A stretch of DNA of 64,000 bases from Psychrobacillus sp044762855. GTDB taxonomy: Bacteria > Bacillota > Bacilli > Bacillales_A > Planococcaceae. This document shows positions 7,690 through 16,200 of this stretch, in pieces. The stretch lies in assembly GCF_044762855.1 (NCBI RefSeq), contig NZ_JBIWFB010000005.1:248001-312000 (forward strand), written 5' to 3'. How positions within the stretch are numbered: the first letter of the stretch is position 1; every line of letters begins with the position of its first letter. A program made the position numbers and the translations under genes. Under the pieces are notes generated by a model. That model made no database searches and was not told where the DNA came from. It was given only the letters and a program-made list of their open reading frames with translations.

Positions 7690-8325
7690 ATGAATCAAAA
7701 CTCATTTGGTCAAGGTCAAACACATCAAAATATGCAAACTGGAAATGTTCCACCACAACTTAATCATGGTGGTCACGAATTATTCGATGTGCATGAAGTA
7801 TTATCGACGGTTCTGTCGGGCTTGAACTTAAAAACAATACTTCGTCCACATGTGCAAGATCAAGAACTACTCAATATTTTAAATCGTCAATATGCATTTG
7901 CATTGGATGAATATAATATTACGGTAGAATGCTTCAAAACAGGTAAAGATCCTTCCCATCCAACTTCTAGCTATAAAATGCAAGGTGGCAATGACTTTAT
8001 TTATGGGATGAAACCGTCACAACCGAAAAAGCCAATGCAAGGACCAAATGATATTACAGACGAAATGATTTCCGGGTATTTACTCGGTGCTGCAAAAGCT
8101 TCTGCAACGGCTAAAACTGCTGCCGCTCTAGAAACAACGAATCCAGTTGTAAGACGAGTACTTGCAGATTCCATTCCAAACTGTATTGAAATGGCATATG
8201 AACTGGCTATTTACCAAAACAAGCATCACTACTACCAAGTTCCACAGTTAACGCAGCAAGATATGCAAGGCATACTTAATTCATACGCTCCTGCTCAAGG
8301 ACCGATGAACAACCAAGTACAATAA
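7690..8325 (+). CDS. CotF-like spore coat protein
   Basis: 211 residues with a Gln/Asn-rich, hydrophilic N-terminus followed by a helical CotF-type domain (HELFDVHEVLSTVLSGLN..., LLNILNRQYAFALDEYNITVECF) and a second helical half (MISGYLLGAAKASATAKTAAALETTNPVVRRVLADSIPN). Such ferritin-like CotF/YhcQ/YraG relatives are spore coat or spore-associated proteins. The Gln-rich C-terminus is also typical. A strong AAGGAGGAG ribosome site precedes ATG 7690, and a terminator lies just downstream, so it is probably monocistronic. A forespore or mother-cell promoter is expected but I could not assign one with confidence. Confidence 0.8.
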   Translation: MNQNSFGQGQTHQNMQTGNVPPQLNHGGHELFDVHEVLSTVLSGLNLKTILRPHVQDQELLNILNRQYAFALDEYNITVECFKTGKDPSHPTSSYKMQGGNDFIYGMKPSQPKKPMQGPNDITDEMISGYLLGAAKASATAKTAAALETTNPVVRRVLADSIPNCIEMAYELAIYQNKHHYYQVPQLTQQDMQGILNSYAPAQGPMNNQVQ

Positions 8326-8331
8326 TTTCGG

Positions 8332-8365
8332 CTCATCCCTATTTGCAGTAGGGATGAGTTTTTTT
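8332..8365 (+). terminator. terminator after coat-protein gene
   Basis: CTCATCCCT / AGGGATGAG stem with a nine-base loop, followed by TTTTTTT, starting six bases after the stop codon of the CotF-like gene. Confidence 0.85.
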
Positions 8366-8370
8366 ATCCA

Positions 8371-8398
8371 TTGTTTCCCTTTCCATTTAACGTATAAT
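8371..8398 (+). promoter_or_regulatory. probable sigma-A promoter of the HAD gene
   Basis: TTGTTT (8371-8376), 16 bases, TATAAT (8393-8398). An in-frame ATG at 8397 lies inside the -10 box and so cannot be the translation start if this promoter is used. This supports the ATG at 8439 for the downstream gene. Confidence 0.55.
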
Positions 8399-8438
8399 GA
8401 ATATCAAAGACATACATGAGAAAGAAAAGGTGAATGGA

Positions 8439-9098
8439 ATGCGAGTTGCAATTTTTGATTTCGATGGAACGCTATATGCAGAAGAAACATTCAAGCTGTT
8501 AATGAATCATTTGAAAGAACATCCCAAATACGGAACAAAATATAAACGCTTTTACCGATCTATCGTCCCACCTTATATTGCAAATAAATTAAAGCTATAT
8601 CCAGATGCCAAAATGAAAGAACGTTCGATGCAATTATACATAGAAGCTTTTGATGGAATAACAGAAAAAGAAATGGTCGCTTATTTTGATGAACTAACGA
8701 AACCGGTTCAACAAGATTTCAACCAAACAGTTTTGACAAGACTCCAACAGCATCAAACTGACAACATACATATACTGCTTGTTTCTGGTGCTTATACGCA
8801 ATTTTTGCATCAAGTGACAGCTGGCATTTCTTTTAACCAAATTATCGGTACAGAAATTTCCTATAAGAACAATAAAGTCCATACCCATACTCCTATCAGC
8901 CATGTGAATGGAACTCGAAAAACCGAGAATATATTACAAACACTACAAGGTCAACAAATTGATTGGGAAAATAGTTATGCATACGGGGATAGCTTTTCGG
9001 ACTTGCCCGTTCTAGAACTTGTTGGAAATCCTGTAGCGGTAAATCCTGAGGAGAAACTAAAACTAATTGCAAAAGAGCGAGGATGGGAAATAATTTGA
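8439..9098 (+). CDS. HAD-IB family phosphatase
   Basis: 219-residue haloacid-dehalogenase hydrolase. Motif I is IFDFDGTLY, with the nucleophile Asp and the acid/base Asp; motif II is LLVSGAY; motif IV is YGDSFSDLPVLE. The helical cap between motifs I and II places it in subfamily IB with SerB-like and lysophosphatidate-type phosphatases. The ATG at 8439 follows AAAGGTG at a good distance; an in-frame ATG at 8397 falls within the promoter -10 sequence. The gene stands alone between two terminators, so its substrate cannot be inferred from context. Confidence 0.8.
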   Translation: MRVAIFDFDGTLYAEETFKLLMNHLKEHPKYGTKYKRFYRSIVPPYIANKLKLYPDAKMKERSMQLYIEAFDGITEKEMVAYFDELTKPVQQDFNQTVLTRLQQHQTDNIHILLVSGAYTQFLHQVTAGISFNQIIGTEISYKNNKVHTHTPISHVNGTRKTENILQTLQGQQIDWENSYAYGDSFSDLPVLELVGNPVAVNPEEKLKLIAKERGWEII

Positions 9099-9107
9099 AA
9101 ACCAGAG

Positions 9108-9137
9108 AGCATTTGGCTATATGCCGGTGCTTTTTTC
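9108..9137 (+). terminator. terminator after HAD gene
   Basis: AGCATTTGGC / GCCGGTGCT stem with two G-T pairs and a short loop, followed by TTTTTT. It begins ten bases after the stop codon. Confidence 0.75.
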
Positions 9138-9338
9138 TTTAAATTTATTTATTTGGAAATATTTACTGCATGCCTTTTCTGACGCAAAAAATCGAAGTTA
9201 CTCCGCATGAGTTTACTATTTACAAGCTTACGTTATCAGCCGAATGAAGTCCTCACATTTGGGTACACTTTTACTTAAACAGAACAATTAGTAACTAAGG
9301 AAAAAATTGTACTATTAATTGGAATGAGGCGTACTTGC

Positions 9339-9965
9339 ATGGAAAGTAGTAATTGCGATTTTTCACCATTAAAGGATCGATTAATAAGAGAGCTTAAAGA
9401 AGTATCAATTGAAGTGGATATCGGGCTAAAAACATTATCAGAAGATAACTTTTGTCTTTTAAGCAAACTAGCTACCATTAAAGAACACTTTGAAAAAGCA
9501 GAAGCGATGGCGGCTTCTTTTTATTTGAACTGTTATTTGTCTCCGTTTACGGATATGTATTTAGATATTTCGACCGCTCTCCAGCATCTATCAAATCAAA
9601 GACATGGAGCCCTAATTGTCATTGAGCGAAAGGACTCTGTAGATTCTATTATTCGCTCAGGCACTCCCTTAGGTGCAAAGTTGACACATTCATTGTTAGA
9701 ATCCATTTTTTATCCGGGAAATCCTCTCCATGATGGTGCTGTATTAGTTCGGAGTAATCAAATTTTATCAGCTGCAAACGTGCTTCCTTTGTCGAGCATA
9801 TTTGTAGGTGAAAAAAAACTTGGTACTCGCCATCGTGCTGCTTTAGGATTATCAGAAAAAAGTGATGCGCTCGTCCTTGTTGTTTCGGAAGAGACGGGTA
9901 AGGTTGCTTTTGCTCTAAATGGAGAACTTCACCATATTATTACAACTAGCTCTGCGATTCTTTAA
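9339..9965 (+). CDS. cdaS: diadenylate cyclase CdaS type
   Basis: Makes cyclic di-AMP from two ATP. The DAC domain carries the catalytic DGA motif (NPLHDGAVLV) and the RHRAA motif (GTRHRAALGLSEKSDALVLVVSEETG). An N-terminal helical region of about 65 residues (YojJ type) precedes it, as in B. subtilis CdaS, where it restrains activity through hexamer formation. The protein has no membrane segments, which separates it from CdaA, and no DNA-binding domain, which separates it from DisA. Start at ATG 9339, nine bases after GAGG, gives 208 residues, close to the B. subtilis protein. CdaS is the sporulation-specific cyclase, and the neighbouring coat and YjcZ-like genes fit. Confidence 0.88.
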   Translation: MESSNCDFSPLKDRLIRELKEVSIEVDIGLKTLSEDNFCLLSKLATIKEHFEKAEAMAASFYLNCYLSPFTDMYLDISTALQHLSNQRHGALIVIERKDSVDSIIRSGTPLGAKLTHSLLESIFYPGNPLHDGAVLVRSNQILSAANVLPLSSIFVGEKKLGTRHRAALGLSEKSDALVLVVSEETGKVAFALNGELHHIITTSSAIL

Positions 9966-10102
9966 CCTAGCTATTATGCTTATTAGTTTTAACGTTTTCT
10001 TCATCATCAACACATTCGTCTAAGTCCATTCCTATTTATAACATATCATAATAGGAGGGATGAATTCTTTTATCCTTCATTTGGATGTAGGAGGTGAAAG
10101 TA

Positions 10103-10234
10103 ATGGGCTATGGATATGGTGGTGGCTACGGTAGTGGCTATGAAGGTGGCTATGGTGGCGCTGGCTCAAGTTTCGTATTGATTGTTGTGCTGTTTATTCT
10201 TCTTATTATCGTAGGTGCAACTTTTCTTGCATAA
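10103..10234 (+). CDS. YjcZ-family sporulation peptide
   Basis: A 43-residue gene. The Gly/Tyr-rich head (MGYGYGGGYGSGYEGGYGG) is followed by a single hydrophobic segment (SSFVLIVVLFILLIIVGATFLA). This is the hallmark of the small YjcZ/SscA family found only in spore-forming bacilli, where SscA affects spore coat assembly and germination. GGAGGTGA (10089-10097) gives a near-perfect ribosome site. The string CATA-N3-TA at 10042-10050 matches a sigma-E/sigma-K -10 box, but I found no good -35 partner. The terminator at 10266-10295 follows. Confidence 0.85.
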   Translation: MGYGYGGGYGSGYEGGYGGAGSSFVLIVVLFILLIIVGATFLA

Positions 10235-10265
10235 CAAGCATAATCGTCTGTTCATTTGAAATAAT

Positions 10266-10295
10266 AAAGGGTGGACTTAATACATCCACCCTTTT
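10266..10295. terminator. bidirectional terminator
   Basis: AAAGGGTGGA / TCCACCCTTT stem between the YjcZ-like gene (plus) and hisF (minus). T-rich runs follow on both strands. Confidence 0.8.
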
Positions 10296-10309
10296 GCTTT
10301 GTTCTCATT

Positions 10310-11086
10310 TTATTCCATTCGCACGTTTATCTGTTTGCTTTTTAAATACGATTTAATATCAGAGATCGTGTAATCACCATAGTGAATCATTGATGCGACG
10401 AGTGCTGCATCTGCATGGCCATCTGTAAAAACTTCTTCGATATGTGCAAGTTCCCCCGCGCCTCCAGAAGCGATAATTGGCACGTTTACTTTTTCAGATA
10501 GTAATTTGATCAATTCGACATCGTAGCCGTTTTTCATACCATCTTTATGAATACTTGTACATATGATTTCCCCAGCACCCAGATCTGTTGCTTGCTGTGC
10601 CCACTCCACGACATCCATCCCTGTTTTCTCATGACCAGAATGTGTATATACTTCCCATCTAATTATTTCTTCGTCTTCATTATAAATAGGCATTGCATCT
10701 AATCCTAATACGACACATTGTTTTCCGTAAATTTCAGCAGCTTCACGAAGCAGTTCTGGTCTGGCTACTGCCGCGGAATTTACACCAACTTTATCTGCAC
10801 CTGCACGTAGTAAACGTTTAAAATCATCGATTGTTCGTACACCACCAATGACCGAAAACGGAATATATACTTGTTCTGCAACTTTTCGAATCCAGTCGAT
10901 TTTCAATTCTTGGCTTTTAAGAGAAGCAGTTGTATCTAGATAAATTAATTCGTCTGCGCCATCTTCTGTATATTTCTTACCTAATTGTGCAGGATCTCCG
11001 ATAATCGTCGGATTACGAAATTGTACATATTTTACTGCTTTATCATTTAACACATCGATTGCTGGAACAATTCTTTTTCTAAGCAT
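10310..11086 (-). CDS. hisF: imidazole glycerol phosphate synthase cyclase subunit HisF
   Basis: TIM-barrel subunit that uses ammonia from HisH to turn PRFAR into imidazole glycerol phosphate and AICAR. Asp11 (IVPAIDV), Lys19 and Asp130 (VVLGLDAM) fall at exactly the catalytic positions of HisF. GGAGELAH and the closing HYGDYTISDIKSYL also match. Several segments differ from typical HisF: the usual CLDVKDGRVVKG loop reads AIDVLNDKAVKY, and the usual GGGIRT reads IGGVRT. It starts at ATG after TGAGGAG and lies 12 bases behind hisH. No other histidine genes are in the window, so the pair may be a paralogue or a relocated part of the pathway. Confidence 0.85.
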   Translation of the reverse strand: MLRKRIVPAIDVLNDKAVKYVQFRNPTIIGDPAQLGKKYTEDGADELIYLDTTASLKSQELKIDWIRKVAEQVYIPFSVIGGVRTIDDFKRLLRAGADKVGVNSAAVARPELLREAAEIYGKQCVVLGLDAMPIYNEDEEIIRWEVYTHSGHEKTGMDVVEWAQQATDLGAGEIICTSIHKDGMKNGYDVELIKLLSEKVNVPIIASGGAGELAHIEEVFTDGHADAALVASMIHYGDYTISDIKSYLKSKQINVRME

Positions 11087-11098
11087 ATATGTTACTCC

Positions 11099-11698
11099 TC
11101 ATTTACAGTAATTTTCTAATAACTGAATGCCATGTTTACCGCTTTTTTCGGGGTGAAACTGTACTCCCATTACTTGTTCGTTCCCAATAACGCTAGCAAA
11201 ATCGAATCCATAATTAGTACCTCCTAAAACATCCTTTTCTTCTGTGGCATTCGCATAAAAAGAATGGACGAAGTAAAAATCTGCGTTTTGCGGAATTTGA
11301 TGAAATAAGAAATGATTTTGAACATCCTTTACTTGGTTCCAGCCCATATGAGGAACCTTTTCGACTGTTTCTTTAAATAAAGGAACGCTTCCTTTGATCA
11401 GTCCCAAACATTCCACATTTCCCTCTTCACTTGTTTCCAACAAAAGTTGCATCCCTAAACAAATACCTAAAAGTGGTGTTCCTTTTGAAACCTCTATTTT
11501 TATATAGTCGCTTAAACCTGTTTCATTTAACACGTCCATGGCAACTTTTGCATTTCCAACTCCAGGTAATATGAGCTTTGTCACAGATTCGTCATGATCA
11601 CTCGATTTAGTAATAAGCTTTGTCTCATATCCTAGACGGTCGATCGCTTTTAATACACTATGTAAATTCCCTGCTCCATAATCGATTATGCCAATCAT
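11099..11698 (-). CDS. hisH: imidazole glycerol phosphate synthase glutamine amidotransferase subunit HisH
   Basis: Class I glutamine amidotransferase that releases ammonia from glutamine for HisF. The nucleophile Cys is in LGICLGMQLLLE, and the His and Glu of the triad are in VQFHPEKSG. The opening IGIIDYGAGNLHSV and the oxyanion-strand PGVGNAKVAM are family features; 199 residues is normal. ATG 11698 was preferred to the adjacent ATG 11701 because of the GGAGG spacing and the family N-terminus. It forms a two-gene unit with hisF and sits just downstream of gltD. Because HisH yields glutamate from glutamine, the neighbourhood with glutamate synthase is notable. Confidence 0.85.
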   Translation of the reverse strand: MIGIIDYGAGNLHSVLKAIDRLGYETKLITKSSDHDESVTKLILPGVGNAKVAMDVLNETGLSDYIKIEVSKGTPLLGICLGMQLLLETSEEGNVECLGLIKGSVPLFKETVEKVPHMGWNQVKDVQNHFLFHQIPQNADFYFVHSFYANATEEKDVLGGTNYGFDFASVIGNEQVMGVQFHPEKSGKHGIQLLENYCK

Positions 11699-11784
11699 CA
11701 TTTTGCCTCCACTAATTAGTATTCTTTTATTATGCCACCAATCGATCGAAAAAAACAGAAAAACTTTAGTCTGCTAATAGAGTA

Positions 11785-11816
11785 AACCAGTCATTTAAGA
11801 AATGACTGGTTTTTTG
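11785..11816. terminator. palindromic terminator overlapping the gltD stop
   Basis: AACCAGTCATTT-AAG-AAATGACTGGTT is a perfect 12-base-pair stem whose centre includes the gltD stop codon. A T-tract follows on the plus strand; on the minus strand only TTTA follows, so termination of gltD may be partial. Confidence 0.6.
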
Positions 11817-13276
11817 CTTACATATGCACCTACTTTTTTGGCTACTTCCTGCCCTTCTTTTATGGCCCAAACGATAAGACTTTGCCCTTTTCTTGCATCT
11901 CCTGCAGTAAATATGCCTTCCACATTCGTAGCGTAATCTTTTGTAGAAGCGGCAATTTTTTTGTTCACGATGTTCACCCCAAATTGGTTTGGAAGTGTTA
12001 GCTCGGGACCTTCAAATCCAATCGCTACAAACACAAATTGCGCTGGCCAAACTTTTTCGGTACCAGGAATTTCACGGAAAAAATGATAGCCATCCTCTCC
12101 TAAAATTTTTTCCATTTGAATGGTATGAAGCTCTTTTAAATTTCCTTTTGCATCTGGGATCATTTTTGTCGTTTGAATCAAATATTCTCGAGGATCTTTA
12201 CCATATTTTGCTTCTGCTTCTTCATAGGCGTATTCCAATTTATAAGTAATTGGATCAGTCGGCCATAAATTGTCTTCCGCTCTGGCAGTTGGTAATTGTG
12301 GGTGTTTACCGAACTGGACAACCGATTTACATTTTTGACGAATTGCAGTCGCTACACAATCAGCACCAGTATCTCCCCCACCAATTACGATGACATCTTT
12401 TCCTTTCGTATCGATATACTGTCCATCAGCAAAATTGGAATCCAGTAAACTTTTTGTTGTTGTCGTTAAGTAATCCATAGCGAGATGAACCCCATTTGAG
12501 GTGCTACCTTCCATATGAAGAACTCGTTGTTTTTGTGCACCAATACATAAAATAATGGCATCGAATTGATCTTTTAATTGCTGAGCTGAAATATCTTTGC
12601 CGATTTCTGTATTTAATACAAAATCAATTCCTTCTTGCTCTAGTAATTGAATTCGACGCTCCACCACTTCTTTTTCTAACTTCATATTAGGTATCCCGTA
12701 AGTAAGTAACCCTCCTGCACGGTCCGCACGCTCATAGACAGTGACAGAGTGACCAGCTTGGTTTAATTCATCGGCACTTGCAAGTCCAGCAGGACCCGAT
12801 CCTACGATGGCAATTTTTCTCCCACTACGCTCCTTCGGAATTCTAGGTACTACCCAACCATTTTCAAATCCTTTATCAATAATCGTTCGCTCAATATTTT
12901 TGATGGATACTGCTGGATCTGAAATAGCAAGTGTACAAGAACCTTCACAAGGTGCTGGACAAACACGACCAGTAAATTCAGGAAAATTATTGGTCATAGA
13001 AAGTCTTTCTAGTGCCTCTTGCCATTTCCCTTTATAAACTAAATCATTCCACTCTGGGATTAAATTATTAATCGGACAGCCTGCAGTTGCACCTCTTATT
13101 TCAATCCCCATATGACAAAAAGGAGTACCGCAATCCATACATCTTGCCCCTTGTATTTGAAGCGCCTCATCCGTTAACTTGGAAGCATACTCCCCCCAGT
13201 TTTTAATACGCTTGAGGGGGGCTTCCTCCTTTCCTTTTTCTCGTTTATAATCCATAAATCCAGTAGGTTTCCCCAT
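11795..13276 (-). CDS. gltD: glutamate synthase small subunit
   Basis: Beta subunit of NADPH-dependent glutamate synthase (493 residues). It passes electrons from NADPH through FAD and iron-sulfur clusters to the large subunit. The N-terminus has the cluster cysteines (CMDCGTPFCHMG and CPINNLIPEW, then CPAPCEGSC). The FAD site is KIAIVGSGPAGLASADELNQAGHSVTVYE, and the NADPH site is VIVIGGGDTGADCVA. IFTAGDARKGQSLIVWAI closes the second flavin site. Start at ATG behind a G-rich ribosome site; 15 bases separate it from gltB, so the two form an operon. Confidence 0.95.
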   Translation of the reverse strand: MGKPTGFMDYKREKGKEEAPLKRIKNWGEYASKLTDEALQIQGARCMDCGTPFCHMGIEIRGATAGCPINNLIPEWNDLVYKGKWQEALERLSMTNNFPEFTGRVCPAPCEGSCTLAISDPAVSIKNIERTIIDKGFENGWVVPRIPKERSGRKIAIVGSGPAGLASADELNQAGHSVTVYERADRAGGLLTYGIPNMKLEKEVVERRIQLLEQEGIDFVLNTEIGKDISAQQLKDQFDAIILCIGAQKQRVLHMEGSTSNGVHLAMDYLTTTTKSLLDSNFADGQYIDTKGKDVIVIGGGDTGADCVATAIRQKCKSVVQFGKHPQLPTARAEDNLWPTDPITYKLEYAYEEAEAKYGKDPREYLIQTTKMIPDAKGNLKELHTIQMEKILGEDGYHFFREIPGTEKVWPAQFVFVAIGFEGPELTLPNQFGVNIVNKKIAASTKDYATNVEGIFTAGDARKGQSLIVWAIKEGQEVAKKVGAYVSKKPVIS

Positions 13277-13291
13277 TTGTATTCCCCCCTC

Positions 13292-16200
13292 TTATTTTTT
13301 TACTAACGTGAGTGGCTTCTTTTCTTCTTTCACAGAAGTGGCTAGAAATGCTTGCATTGCTGCTGCGTCATCCGTTAAACCATTACGTTTAAAGTCTGCG
13401 ATTTTATCGAGCATTTTCTTATAATCTTTCGGCACGACTTTTACCATTTGTTGTACTGCTACATCCCATTTATCCAGTATATTCATTGCTTTCGTGCTTT
13501 TCGTGTAATAGTAATGATCCATTATTAATTGGCGAATGGAGTGTCTTTCTTCTGACAATTCAATACGTTCCAACTGAATCATTTCCATATTGCATTTTTC
13601 TTTTAATCCGTCCAAGTCATCAACAAGTACATACGCAACCCCGCCTGACATGCCTGCAGCAAAGTTTTTCCCTACATCCCCTAGTATGACGGCACGACCA
13701 CCAGTCATATATTCACAACCATGATCCCCAATGCCTTCTACGACTACATCTACCCCACTATTTCGAACTGCAAAGCGCTCCCCAGCACGACCATTAATAA
13801 ATGCAGTTCCACTTGTTGCACCGTAAAGCGCGACATTCCCAGCTATAACATTTCCTTCTACAGCGCCTTTAATAGGTGCCGAAACAAACAGTTTTCCACC
13901 AGATAAACCTTTCCCAAAATAATCATTTACATCCCCTGTAACATACATCGACATCCCTTTAGGTACAAAAGCGCCAAAGCTCTGACCTGCACTTCCCGTA
14001 AACCTTAGTGTAATGGAATCATTGGCTAATCCTCTAGCTCCGTATAGCTTAGAAATTTCGCTTCCAATTACTGTGCCTACTACACGGTCCGTATTGGAAA
14101 TTGGAAAATTCAAATCCACTTTTGATTGGTTTAAAATGGCATGTTCTACTTTTGGTAATAGTTCTGTTAAGTCAAAAGATTGATCTATTTTATGATTTTG
14201 AATTGTTTTAAACGTTCTCGGACCTTCTGGCTGAAATAGAAGTGCCGTTAAATCTAAGTGCTTGGCTTTCCAATGTTCTTTTGCACGATTGCTCACCTCT
14301 AACACATCCGTACGTCCTACCATTTCTTCTATCGTTCTAAAACCAAGTAATGCCATATATTCACGCACTTCTTCTGCTACGAATTTCATAAAGTTGACAA
14401 CATAATCGGCTGTTCCTGTGAATTTGTCACGAAGCTCTGGATTTTGAGTGGCAATACCGACTGGACAAGTGTCTAAATGGCAAGCCCGCATCATTACACA
14501 CCCTAAAACGATTAAGGGAGCTGTTGCAAAGCCATATTCTTCTGCACCGAGTAATGTGGCCATCACAACATCTTTACCAGTCATCAACTTGCCGTCTGTC
14601 TCTAGTCTGACTCGATCACGAAGTCCATTTAACATTAATGTTTGATGAGCTTCTGCAAGGCCGAGCTCCCAAGGAAGTCCCGTATGTTTAATGCTCGTTT
14701 TCGGAGATGCCCCAGTTCCCCCATCATAGCCACTAATGACAATAACATCTGCTGCACCTTTTGCCACCCCAGCTGCAATGGTACCAACGCCAGATTTTGC
14801 GACTAGTTTTACACTAATGCGAGCAGTTCTATTGGCATTTTTTAAGTCATGGATTAACTGCGCCATATCTTCAATCGAATAAATATCATGATGCGGAGGC
14901 GGAGATATTAATCCAACTCCAGTAGTAGATCCGCGAACATCCGCTACCCATGGATATACTTTATTGCCAGGTAACTGGCCACCTTCTCCAGGTTTTGCCC
15001 CTTGCGCCATTTTGATTTGAAGCTCATCTGCTTGCACTAAATAATGGCTTTTTACACCAAATCGACCAGACGCTATTTGTTTAATCGCACTTCTACGATT
15101 ATCTCCGTTTGCATCTAGTTCATAACGACTTGGATGCTCCCCGCCTTCTCCACTGTTACTTTTACCGCCAATTCGGTTCATAGCAATGGCAAGTGTTTCA
15201 TGTGCTTCTTTGCTAAGTGAACCAAATGACATTGCACCTGTTTTAAAACGTTTGACAATGGAATCCACTGACTCTACTTGTTCCAGTGGAATTCGTTTAA
15301 TATCTTGTTTGAATGTCCATAAATTACGTAAAAAACCGATGCGTTCTTCATTAGCCATTTCTGCATATTGGCGATATAAACCGTAATCACCTCTCCTAGT
15401 AGCCCACTGAAGTGTATGAATCGTTTTCGGATTAAAAGCGTGATGCTCCCCTGTGCTTCTCCACTGGAAATCACTGCCTGAATCTAATGAGCCTCCCTTT
15501 GAATCCAATGCTGATTGATGTCGTTTATTTGCTTCTTCAGCAATCGTTTCTAGATTGATCCCTCCTATTTGAGAGGCTGTTCCAGTGAAATAGCGATCGA
15601 TTACGTCTTTACTAATACCTACTGCTTCAAAAATCTGTGCACCTCGGTAACTTTGCACAGTCGATATTCCCATTTTGGACATGACTTTGACTACACCATC
15701 AGCAATACCTTTACTGTATTTGATTACAGCTTCTTCGTAACTTATATCAATATGCCCATTCTCCATTGCTTCGGCAATTGTTGCATAGGCAAGATATGGG
15801 TTAATCGCATCTACACCGTAACCGATTAAAGCGGCGAATTGATGGACCTCTCTTGCTTCACCAGACTCTAAGATGATACTTACTTTCGTTCGATTTCCTG
15901 TGCTTAGTAAATGTTGGTGTAGACTACTTGCTGCGAGTAAAACAGGAATGGTTGTTTGATTGCTGTCTAGCGGTTTATCTGACAAGACAAGCAAAGTTTT
16001 CCCTTGAGCGATACACTCATCCGCCTTCTTAGAAATGGTACTCAAACTATTTTCTAAGTTTTCAGACATACCTAGATAGATTGTTGCGCTTTGAAAAGAT
16101 TCTGACTCCATTTTCATCAATTGTTTCAGTTGGCTGTTCGTTAAAATTGGTGTGTCTAGAAAAATCCGCTTACTATTTTGTTCCGTAGGATGGAGTAAGT

